From Fibrobacteria bacterium GUT77 (GTDB lineage Bacteria > Fibrobacterota > Chitinivibrionia > Chitinivibrionales > Chitinispirillaceae): a stretch of DNA of 15,499 bases. A model generated the notes under the pieces. It was not told the origin of the DNA. It searched no databases and saw nothing but the letters and a program-made list of their open reading frames with translations. A program made the position numbers and the translations under genes. The stretch's first letter is position 1. The number at the start of each line of letters is the position of its first letter. Where the stretch lies: the NCBI GenBank assembly GCA_001462255.1, contig LIUJ01000223.1, forward strand, positions 1 through 15,499, given 5' to 3'. Shown here piece by piece: positions 1 to 6,436 of this stretch.

Positions 1-1023
1 GGCAAGGAAAGCGCTCTTGTGCCTACTTTCCAAGTCCGACTTGTTCTTAGCCGCGTCCAAGCCTATAAGCACAAAACCCAACATCAACGCGAAAACAACG
101 CCCAACACGCCCAATATCGCGGCCATCTGGCGCACCTTTTTATAGTACACGTTCTTAGGCGCCAAAATACCGGCGTACCAACCGTTCGGCAACTCTCGCA
201 GAAAACAAACCGTTACCTCGTTTCGCCAATTTTTAATCTTAAACTCCGAAATGTTCCCACGCAACTTGATTTCGCTCAATAATTGGTTAAGGGGAATCGT
301 GGTATCGGCAATGTTTCGCCCTATAAATTCCGAGTTGGGGTGGGCAAGCAACATCATGTCTTGAGCGAGCAAAAACCCGTACCCGTCTCTGGTGAGAGCG
401 CTGTTCACGATCTTGTTACCGATGTAGCCGATTTGCGCGTCAACGCCTATAACGCCAAGGTACTCGCCGTTATCGTCGTAAAATGCGCACGAATAGGTTA
501 TAATGATCCCGCCGGTTACTATATCTTTGTACGGCGGCAGTTCGGCAATACCGTCGGTCGCGCGGGCGGCCAAATACCAAGGCCGATCGGCGGGCGAATA
601 ACTCTCCGGCGCGGCCATATTTAGGCCGTTTATGAAAAACGGCTTATCGGAGGGCCTCTCAACGTATCCGTAGAAGCCGTTGATGTCCGGCGTGTCGCTC
701 TCCTTTGACCGCAAATAAGCTGATATGTCGTATGTATACTTCTGCAACTCGTCGGCGCCGGCGCCGCGCAGTACCTTACTGCGTACCGTTCTCGCGAAAA
801 CGCGCAATACGGCCTGCGTCTTGGCCAAATCGGAGTTGACCTGGGACTCCAAATTATCCAACACGCTCTCCGTGTTGCGCACCAAATCGTCCCGAACAAT
901 CCTATTTACAAAAACGTAGCTTAACGCAACCATGAGCAAAAACGCGAAAAAAGTAAAGAGCAACTGTATGAACAGTTGACGTTTCGGGTCAAATATTTTT
1001 TTTAACGCGCCGACCTTTAACAT
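1..1023 (-). CDS. Sensor histidine kinase with periplasmic dCache domain, N-terminal part (C-terminus beyond window)
   Basis: The frame is open from an ATG at 1023 to the window edge (341 codons, no stop). Residues about 16-39 form a first membrane helix. Residues 40-298 look like a double Cache sensor domain, with the typical RPWY..A segment (147-152), PPYKD (163-167) and GVIGVD (190-195). Residues 299-322 form a second membrane helix. The visible protein ends KSAFLA, which in this family is the start of the H-box (FLANMSHEIRTP), so a kinase core, possibly hybrid, should follow outside the window. No HAMP domain separates the second helix from the H-box region; there is only a short linker. 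Residues Y142, R147, W149, Y150, Y165 and D195 match the amino-acid-binding dCache motif. The Shine-Dalgarno is weak (GGTGG just before ATG) and I see no clear promoter. The gene lies downstream of the OmpA gene behind a terminator, so it is probably transcribed separately. The kinase assignment rests on the H-box start and could instead be another Cache receptor. Confidence 0.82.
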   Translation of the reverse strand, partial: MLKVGALKKIFDPKRQLFIQLLFTFFAFLLMVALSYVFVNRIVRDDLVRNTESVLDNLESQVNSDLAKTQAVLRVFARTVRSKVLRGAGADELQKYTYDISAYLRSKESDTPDINGFYGYVERPSDKPFFINGLNMAAPESYSPADRPWYLAARATDGIAELPPYKDIVTGGIIITYSCAFYDDNGEYLGVIGVDAQIGYIGNKIVNSALTRDGYGFLLAQDMMLLAHPNSEFIGRNIADTTIPLNQLLSEIKLRGNISEFKIKNWRNEVTVCFLRELPNGWYAGILAPKNVYYKKVRQMAAILGVLGVVFALMLGFVLIGLDAAKNKSDLESRHKSAFLA

Positions 1024-1073
1024 ATTCCACCCACTCTCACGGTTAATTTTTTTCGGCTCCGAATCAAAACCAC

Positions 1074-1098
1074 AAAAAAGGCGAACCGCAGTCCGCCT
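1074..1098 (-). terminator. Rho-independent terminator after the OmpA-family gene
   Basis: Read on the minus strand, AGGCG and CGCCT form a stem (extended by two further pairs past one mismatch, tetraloop) directly followed by six T. It lies about 30 bases past the stop of the OmpA gene. A perfect 12-base palindrome (CGCCTTAAGGCG, 1116-1127) sits between the stop and this hairpin and could add a second small stem. Confidence 0.7.
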
Positions 1099-1130
1099 CT
1101 TTACATTCCGCCGTACGCCTTAAGGCGACG

Positions 1131-2159
1131 TTACTTTTCGGCGGGAACCGGTTCGGCATCCGCTCCGTCTTCCTCTATTTGCTTATCCTGAATAACGAGC
1201 TCAACCCTTCTGTTCTTGGCCCTGCCCTCCTTCGTGTCGTTGTTCCCTATGGGTTTTTCGAACGCGTGACCCACGGCGGTCAGGCGCGTGTCGGCCACCC
1301 CTTGCTCAACCAAATAACCGCGCACGGCGTTGGCGCGATCCTCGGATAGCTTTTGGTTGTACTCTTTCGCGTCCACGTTCTTCGGGGCCAAATTGTCGGT
1401 ATGGCCCTCAACCACGATGTTGGGTTCCTTGTAAACGGTTAGGATGCCCGCAATCTTGGCCAAGCTTTCCTTGAGTTCGGGCTTTAGCGTCGCCTTGCCG
1501 CTCTCAAAGAGTATGTCCGCCATGGAAATGATGGTACCGCGCGCGTCCCTGCTTACGGAAAGCAAATCGCTCTGTAACGCGTTAAAACGCGCCTGAGCGT
1601 CTTGCATGACCTTGCGCAGGCGAGCGCGTTCCGCGGCCAACTCCGCCTTCTTGGCCTCTAAGTCGCCCTGCAAAAGCGACGATTTGGCCCTGCTCGCCTC
1701 AAGCTCCTGCGCCAAATTGTAGGCGCGTCCGCCCTCTATGCGGCTGATCTTCTCGTGCAGTTTGTGCAAAACGTTTTGCAACGAGTCGCGGCCGGCGATA
1801 TTCTCGGCGGTCTTGCGCAGGTTGGCCTCGCGCTCAAACGACAGGAACGCCGCCGCCACGTAGGCGGAACAGGCCGAAAAAGCCAACGCGGACTCCGGTG
1901 AGCCGGGTTTTGGTTTAACTACGGAAAGCGCGGATTCGATACGGCCTTTCGTCTCTACGTATACGTCGGCAGCGGTGACCACGCCGTTGTTTCTGAGCGC
2001 GGCGTACTCTTTGTCGAGTTTGTCGTTGAGAGCCGTAAGCTCAAGAAACCTATCCCGCGAAACCTTACCGCGCGCGGGCGCGGCGGCCTCTTCTTGCGCC
2101 GACGCGAAAGCTACGGCGCCCATAAGCGCCACAAGCAAAATTGACGATATCTTTTTCAT
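1131..2159 (-). CDS. OmpA-family peptidoglycan-binding protein with coiled-coil stalk
   Basis: 342 residues. A Sec signal peptide (KK, hydrophobic 6-18) has a likely cleavage after AFASA at residue 21. Residues about 35-125 are helical and Ala-rich. Residues 125-205 have the heptad, charge-rich pattern of a coiled coil. Residues 212-323 are a standard OmpA C-terminal domain: LFESGKATL, GHTDN (252-256, the Asp that binds diaminopimelate in this family), the NQKLSEDRANAVRGYL block (268-283) and NRRVELVI (317-324). There is no beta-barrel, so it is more like a periplasmic spacer or Pal/YiaD-type anchor than a porin. An acidic tail (325-342) follows. The start codon lies one base after the stop of the upstream lipoprotein gene, so the two are translationally coupled, and a terminator follows. 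The likely role is tethering the envelope to peptidoglycan together with its lipoprotein partner; the partner role is inference. Confidence 0.9.
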   Translation of the reverse strand: MKKISSILLVALMGAVAFASAQEEAAAPARGKVSRDRFLELTALNDKLDKEYAALRNNGVVTAADVYVETKGRIESALSVVKPKPGSPESALAFSACSAYVAAAFLSFEREANLRKTAENIAGRDSLQNVLHKLHEKISRIEGGRAYNLAQELEASRAKSSLLQGDLEAKKAELAAERARLRKVMQDAQARFNALQSDLLSVSRDARGTIISMADILFESGKATLKPELKESLAKIAGILTVYKEPNIVVEGHTDNLAPKNVDAKEYNQKLSEDRANAVRGYLVEQGVADTRLTAVGHAFEKPIGNNDTKEGRAKNRRVELVIQDKQIEEDGADAEPVPAEK

Positions 2160-2160
2160 G

Positions 2161-2550
2161 TTACTTTGCCTCCCCCTCTTTGTTTACGCTCGCCAAAACC
2201 TTTGAATAAGTCTCAACCAGTTCTTTGCTCTCCTTGAGCGCGGCCTCGGACGCGCTCAAGGCCTGACCGCTCTTCAACAAGGTGTGGCGCGACAACGCTA
2301 TGCGGTAATAAGCCGCGGCGAGATCGGCGTACGCGGCGGCTTTCTCCGGAGACTTGGTCGACCGCGCCGTGTTAAGTAAACTCTCGGCGGCGTTGATCTC
2401 CTCCCCCTGAAGGTTAACGGCAACGGCCTCCGCCTTTAGGTACTCCGCTTCCGTCGTCGTACGCACCTGAACGGGACGGTAGGAGGCCCCGCAGGAGGCA
2501 ATCAACGCAAGACTCAGCGCCGCAAACGGCAACTGCATTCGTCTTAACAT
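2161..2550 (-). CDS. Small DUF4398-like lipoprotein, partner of the OmpA-family protein
   Basis: 129 residues from the ATG at 2550. That start is chosen because GGGGAG lies 5 bases upstream (about 2556-2561); an in-frame TTG at 2568 would give six extra residues without this spacing. The signal sequence MLRRMQLPFAALSLALIASC ends in a lipobox with Cys20 as the lipidation site. The mature part is almost all helix, rich in Ala, Glu and Lys, with a repeated spacing of small residues (AEAVAVN, INAAESLLNTAR, AAAYADLAAAYYRIA). This resembles the DUF4398 family, which often sits beside OmpA-domain genes. No catalytic motif is visible. The downstream OmpA gene starts one base after the stop, implying coordinated expression. 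The lipoprotein nature is firm. The family name is a recollection of pattern, not a search result, and the function is unknown. Confidence 0.75.
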   Translation of the reverse strand: MLRRMQLPFAALSLALIASCGASYRPVQVRTTTEAEYLKAEAVAVNLQGEEINAAESLLNTARSTKSPEKAAAYADLAAAYYRIALSRHTLLKSGQALSASEAALKESKELVETYSKVLASVNKEGEAK

Positions 2551-2684
2551 ATTAACTCCCCTTTGCAAGTATGATTTTTATATTGTTTTGACAAAAAGCC
2601 GACACTGATACGGCAACCGTACGATCTTTTGGCGCATAGCGCGTACCGCGCGTTATTGAATGTACGGCTCTTATTTAGGTATAT

Positions 2685-2713
2685 AATATATATCCGGTAA
2701 CGCGCATATTCAA
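2685..2713 (-). promoter_or_regulatory. Sigma70-type promoter for the lipoprotein/OmpA operon
   Basis: On the minus strand TTGAAT (2708-2713), 17 bases, then TATATT (2685-2690). The predicted start near 2678 leaves a leader of about 128 bases before the ATG at 2550. The leader contains a TACGG-TTG-CCGTA stem that overlaps a GCCG/CGGC stem followed by TTTTT. Confidence 0.5.
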
Positions 2714-2725
2714 CTTTTTTTAATT

Positions 2726-4126
2726 TTATATGTGCGCCGCCCGACCGCCGATCATCCGCGCCGCCTCCATTATCGCCTCCGACAACGTGGGATGAGCGTG
2801 TACGGTCTCGGCAATTCTCCCTATCCCTGCGCCGGAGTTTCTCGCTATCAGCAGTTCGTGAATCAACTCGGATGCCCCCGCCCCCGCTATGTGAGCGCCC
2901 AAAATCCCACCCGTCGACGGGTCGGCCAGTATCTTTACAAACCCCTCGGCTTCCTCCGCCGCCACAGCCTTGCCGCAAGCCTTAAACGGAAACGACGCCT
3001 TGGCAAACGGCACCCCCCGCGCCGCCGCCCGCTCCTCCGTAAACCCAAACGACGCGACGGACGGCTCGCAGTAAACGACGGTGGGGATCTCCGCCGGATC
3101 AACGCGCGGGCTTGCGGGCGGACGGCCGGCGATATGCTCCGCGGCGACTTCGCCTTGCTTAGAGGCCACGTGGGCAAGCATAGGAGCGCCGGCGGCGGCG
3201 TCGCCTATGGCGTATATCGATTTCACCGCGGTCTGATAATAATCGCCGGTTTCGACGAATCCTTTTGTTGTAACGATCCCGACCGCGTCAACCCCAACGC
3301 TCTCCGTGTTCGGCACCCGGCCGGTCATCACAAAAATTTTGTCAACGGTTATGTCGGCACGGTTACCGGCGCTCCCTCCGATTACCGCTTTAATCGCGCC
3401 GTCAACAACCGAATAAGACGACACCGCAGACGCCGTATAAACCTTTATTCCGCGCTTCATGAACGACCGCCTGACAAGCGCCGAAACCTCACCGTCGGAT
3501 GCGGGCAAGACGTCGCCCGCCGCCTCAACAATGTGCACTTCGGAACCGAACGCGCTCATTATATGGGCGAACTCCGCGCCGATTGCCCCGGCGCCCACAA
3601 TAAGCGCCCGACGCGGAAGTTCTTTCATCATCAACGCGTCGTCGGAAGAGAGAATGAACTTGCCGTCGAACTCAAGCGTCGGCAACGGTTTAGGGCGTGA
3701 TCCGGTAGCGACGATTATGGCGCGCGCGGAGAGTTTGCGGCCGTTATCCGTTTCGACCTCGTGTTCCGAGACGATCCGCGCCGTGGCCGCTATCAGCTCC
3801 ACCTTATTTTTTTTGAGGAGATACGACACCCCCTTGGAGAGCGATTCCGCCGCCTTACGCGAAGCGTTGAAGACGTTTTCGTAGCGAAACCCGGAGGCGT
3901 CAACCCGCGCGCCCATCGCCTCGAGCCGCCATATATTCCGGTAAATCTCCGCTTGCTTGATGATAGCCTTGGTCGGTATGCATCCGATATTTAGGCAGAC
4001 CCCGCCCACGCTCCCGCGCTCAACGACGGCGGCGCGAATCCCAAGTTGCGCGGCGCGTATCGCGGCCACGTAACCGCCGGGGCCGGAACCGATGATTAGC
4101 GCGTCATAATCGTAATTTGTCGGCAT
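2726..4126 (-). CDS. lpd: Dihydrolipoyl dehydrogenase (E3)
   Basis: 466 residues, normal length for the family. It reoxidises dihydrolipoamide in 2-oxoacid dehydrogenase or glycine cleavage complexes, using FAD and NAD+. Visible motifs are the N-terminal FAD Rossmann loop GSGPGGYVAA (13-22), the redox-active disulfide GGVCLNIGCIPTK (Cys44 and Cys49), ATGSRP (140-145), the NAD-binding GAGAIGAEFA (178-187), the second FAD segment YAIGDAA in the middle third, and the C-terminal HAHPTLSE (443-450), whose His445/Glu450 pair is the family's catalytic dyad. No E1, E2 or glycine cleavage genes lie nearby, so the partner complex cannot be named. The gene follows scpB by 61 bases with no convincing promoter between them and may be the last gene of the ridA-scpA-scpB run. 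Its ribosome site is unusual: GGGGG lies 13 bases before the ATG. Confidence 0.95.
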   Translation of the reverse strand: MPTNYDYDALIIGSGPGGYVAAIRAAQLGIRAAVVERGSVGGVCLNIGCIPTKAIIKQAEIYRNIWRLEAMGARVDASGFRYENVFNASRKAAESLSKGVSYLLKKNKVELIAATARIVSEHEVETDNGRKLSARAIIVATGSRPKPLPTLEFDGKFILSSDDALMMKELPRRALIVGAGAIGAEFAHIMSAFGSEVHIVEAAGDVLPASDGEVSALVRRSFMKRGIKVYTASAVSSYSVVDGAIKAVIGGSAGNRADITVDKIFVMTGRVPNTESVGVDAVGIVTTKGFVETGDYYQTAVKSIYAIGDAAAGAPMLAHVASKQGEVAAEHIAGRPPASPRVDPAEIPTVVYCEPSVASFGFTEERAAARGVPFAKASFPFKACGKAVAAEEAEGFVKILADPSTGGILGAHIAGAGASELIHELLIARNSGAGIGRIAETVHAHPTLSEAIMEAARMIGGRAAHI

Positions 4127-4187
4127 TTTTTTGCTTATACCCCCATTTCAATTCATTGCGCATTGTTTAATATAACTTATTGACCGA

Positions 4188-5027
4188 TCAAGGAGATACG
4201 GGCGTTGACGTATCCGCCGGAATCGCGTCGGTCGTCACAACCTCTTCCACGCCTACCTCTTTTTCGGTACTAAGCTCTTCCGCCGACATTTCCTCCATCT
4301 TGGCCCGCGCCATCTGCTCAAACTCCTCCATGCGCGGCAAGTCGCCGATTTTGTTTATGCCGAAGTAGCGCAAAAAGTCGCTTGTCGTTCCGTAGAGCAT
4401 GGGCCGCCCGGGTTTGTCGCTGCGCCCGCAGAGGTCTATTAGCTTCCTTTCGAGGAGCGTCTTCATCGCCCCGTCGGAGAGCACGCCGCGTATCGCCTCC
4501 ACCTCCGCCTTGGATATGGGCTGACGGTACGCGATTATCGCCAAACACTCAAGCGCTTGCAACGAGAGCTTTTTCGCGGCGCGCTCCTTGTAAAGTTTTC
4601 TGACGTAGGGGTGATAGGCGGCAAGCGTATGGAATTGATAACCGCCGCCGGCCTCCGTTATCTCAAACGGGTGCCCCTCCGTAAGCAACCGCTCGTTGAT
4701 CTCGCCCACCATCTTGCGAATATGACGAGCGTCGGGGGAACCGGGTAGAATGGCCTTTAGTTTGGACGGCGTGAGAAGCTCGTCGGACGCGAACAAAAGG
4801 GCCTCCAAAATTCGCGTTTCGTCAACCGAATCGTCGTCGTCCCGCGCGGACGACGCGTCGGTATCAACAACTTCGGCGTTAGTGCCGTCACTAACGTCGG
4901 TATTATTGATACCGTCTTTAGTATCGCCGTCGACATCATTATTAATATCGGTATCAATATTCTCATTAACGTCATTCTCATGGATATCGTTATTGATACC
5001 GCCGTCATTTTCATTTATTTCAGTCAA
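4188..5027 (-). CDS. scpB: Segregation and condensation protein ScpB, with acidic N-terminal extension
   Basis: 279 residues. ScpB dimers bind the kleisin ScpA and help SMC load and compact the chromosome. The conserved part begins near residue 69: first winged helix ETRILEALLFASDELLTP (70-87), then the signature second winged helix LSLQALECLAIIAYRQPIS, IRGVLSDGAMKTLLERKLI, GRPMLYGTT and FLRYFGI. Before it lies a 68-residue tract of Asp, Asn, Ile and Val, and the C-terminus is an acidic tail. The start is TTG at 5025-5027, supported by AGGAG 8 bases upstream; the TTGA overlaps the TGA stop of scpA by four bases. No ATG occurs before the conserved domain, so the extension is either real or a nearer non-ATG start is used. 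Gene order scpA-scpB is the usual one. Confidence 0.93.
   Translation of the reverse strand: MTEINENDGGINNDIHENDVNENIDTDINNDVDGDTKDGINNTDVSDGTNAEVVDTDASSARDDDDSVDETRILEALLFASDELLTPSKLKAILPGSPDARHIRKMVGEINERLLTEGHPFEITEAGGGYQFHTLAAYHPYVRKLYKERAAKKLSLQALECLAIIAYRQPISKAEVEAIRGVLSDGAMKTLLERKLIDLCGRSDKPGRPMLYGTTSDFLRYFGINKIGDLPRMEEFEQMARAKMEEMSAEELSTEKEVGVEEVVTTDAIPADTSTPVSP
4854..5018 (-). repeat. Degenerate low-complexity repeat encoding the acidic ScpB N-terminus
   Basis: The segment is built from varied short units such as GATATTAATAATGAT, GGTATCAATAA and GACGTTA, giving protein units of the form N-D-I/V or N-N-D. It is clearly richer in A and T than the flanking scp coding sequence. The first 70 residues of the protein contain about 18 Asp and 12 Asn. 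The reading frame is kept open throughout, which suggests growth by in-frame duplication and drift. Confidence 0.6.
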
Positions 5028-5806
5028 TTCAAGCTCTCCTGATTTTCGTCAATCCGTGAAACAAAAATTCCCCCGAACGCCTTTTCCTGCCTAAACCGTA
5101 TCCGCCTCATCTTCACCAACTCCAGTATCGCCATAAACGTAACGACGAGCGCGATTCTCCGCCTGTCGTCCGCGAACAACGCCTCAAACGGCACCTCGCG
5201 TCCGATTGCGGTTTCGCTCATTATCGTGAATACGCGCTCTATTCTGTCGTCAACCTTGCAATCGTCGACTTCAACGATGTGGTCGGCGTCCGCCGTCGCG
5301 GACGCCCGGTCTAAAATGCTCCTGAACGCGGTAATCAGATCGAATATCGACACGTTTTCCACTGCCGCGCCGCCCTCGCCGTCCGCCGTCAAGCCGTCTA
5401 CGTCCTCCGCCTTTCCGCGTTTGTAGGCCCCGAAGTGCTTAGCCTCAATGCCCTTCAGCGCACCGGCGGCCTCCTTGAACTTTCGATACTCTAAGAGCGC
5501 CGCGATGAGCTGGTCGCGGTCGTGTATTCCCCCGTCGTCGCCCTCCAAGTCTTCGGGCGGCGAGTCGGGTAAAAGCTCCCGCGCCTTAAGCCTGACCAAT
5601 GTGGCCGCCATGTGCAGGTACTCGCCGGCGACGTCGATGTTCAGGTCGCGCATGACGTCGAGGTAAGCCAAATACTGCACGGCGATTTCCGCCACCTTGA
5701 TGTCCACGATGTTGACCTCCGCCTTGTTGACAAGGTAGAGCAACAAGTCGAGCGGCCCCTCAAAGAGGTCGAGGCTAACCTCGTACTCCCGCTTAGCTAC
5801 CGGCAC
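5024..5806 (-). CDS. scpA: Segregation and condensation protein ScpA (kleisin)
   Basis: 260 residues, about the family's usual length. ScpA bridges the two heads of the SMC dimer and carries ScpB. The N-terminal SMC-neck-binding domain shows the signature LFEGPLDLLLYLVNKAEVNI (14-33) followed by AVQYL and a helical run. The middle (about 85-185) is a variable charged linker where ScpB binds. The C-terminal winged helix that contacts the SMC head is visible as RIALVVTFMAILELVKMRRI. The start is GTG at 5804-5806, with GAGG 7 bases upstream, and it overlaps the end of ridA by 10 bases. The stop overlaps the TTG start of scpB. The overlaps indicate one transcript and coupled translation of ridA, scpA and scpB. 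Confidence 0.95.
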   Translation of the reverse strand: MPVAKREYEVSLDLFEGPLDLLLYLVNKAEVNIVDIKVAEIAVQYLAYLDVMRDLNIDVAGEYLHMAATLVRLKARELLPDSPPEDLEGDDGGIHDRDQLIAALLEYRKFKEAAGALKGIEAKHFGAYKRGKAEDVDGLTADGEGGAAVENVSIFDLITAFRSILDRASATADADHIVEVDDCKVDDRIERVFTIMSETAIGREVPFEALFADDRRRIALVVTFMAILELVKMRRIRFRQEKAFGGIFVSRIDENQESLN

Positions 5807-6234
5807 GCGATGGCCTCAATTTCCACGAGAACGCCGCGGGGCAAATTGGAGACCTCCACGACGCTACGCGCGGGCGCGGCGCCGTTTAAAGTCTTCTCGT
5901 ATACGAGGTTGAAGCACGTAAAATCGCTCATATTTCGCAAAAATACGGTCGTTTTGACCAAATTGGCAAACGTCATTCCGGCGGCGGCCAAAACCTCCCG
6001 CATATTGGCGAGCGCGGATTCGGCCTGCGCCTCAAAGCCGCCGGACACTAAGGCACCGCTCACGGGATCGAGCGGGATCTGCCCCGAAATAAAGAGCAGG
6101 GGTTTTACCTCTATCGCCTGACTGTAGGGGCCTATCGGCTTAGGGGCCTTTTCGGTTAGAATTACGCCGTGCTTGGTATGGCACGACGGGGGCGCCGCGT
6201 GCGCCGGCGTTTGGGTATTGTCTGTCGCGTTCAT
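5797..6234 (-). CDS. ridA: RidA family enamine/imine deaminase
   Basis: 145 residues. RidA proteins hydrolyse reactive 2-aminoacrylate and related imines released by PLP enzymes, as trimers in the cytoplasm. Family blocks are APKPIGPYSQA (30-40), FISGQIPLDP (48-57), NLVKTTVFL, PARSVVEVSNLPRG (121-134) with Arg123 at the position of the substrate-binding Arg, and the ending VEIEAIA. About 20 extra residues precede the usual start; no better-placed start codon is seen, and the ribosome site before the ATG at 6234 is poor. It is first in the ridA-scpA-scpB overlapping run. A link between imine detoxification and condensin is not evident, so shared transcription may be simple packing. Confidence 0.92.
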   Translation of the reverse strand: MNATDNTQTPAHAAPPSCHTKHGVILTEKAPKPIGPYSQAIEVKPLLFISGQIPLDPVSGALVSGGFEAQAESALANMREVLAAAGMTFANLVKTTVFLRNMSDFTCFNLVYEKTLNGAAPARSVVEVSNLPRGVLVEIEAIACR

Positions 6235-6287
6235 TGTGTTTTAACTTTGCCGCCTTTCACGGTTTTAGGTTTCGGCGATTGTAGGCA

Positions 6288-6316
6288 AATATAATAAATG
6301 GTGGCGTCTAAATCAA
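6288..6316 (-). promoter_or_regulatory. Promoter for ridA-scpA-scpB
   Basis: On the minus strand TTGATT (6311-6316), a 17-base spacer, then TATATT (6288-6293). This predicts a leader of about 45 bases before the ridA ATG. The -35 box is only five bases from the -35 box of the opposite promoter. Confidence 0.55.
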
Positions 6317-6321
6317 AATCT

Positions 6322-6351
6322 TTGCTTATGGCGCGCGCCGGGTATTATACT
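6322..6351 (+). promoter_or_regulatory. Divergent promoter for the beta-CASP hydrolase gene
   Basis: TTGCTT (6322-6327), an 18-base spacer containing the GC-rich palindrome GGCGCGCGCC, then TATACT (6346-6351). The palindrome lies inside the spacer and could hold a regulator, but no other copy was seen. Confidence 0.45.
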
Positions 6352-6436
6352 TATATATGGGGACAGCGGGCCGTCTAAACAAGACACGCTTCCGTAAAAT
6401 ACGAACTTTTTACTTTAAAAAAGGACTGTCGACACA

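Noticed and set aside
283..624. 113-codon plus-strand open frame near the left edge
   Set aside because: It is the antisense shadow of the Cache-domain kinase, whose minus-strand frame carries coherent membrane helices and motifs.
2732..3700. 322-codon open frame on the plus strand
   Set aside because: Lies wholly opposite lpd, which has every family motif. The product is Arg/Pro-rich with no recognisable domain, as expected for an antisense shadow of GC-rich codons.
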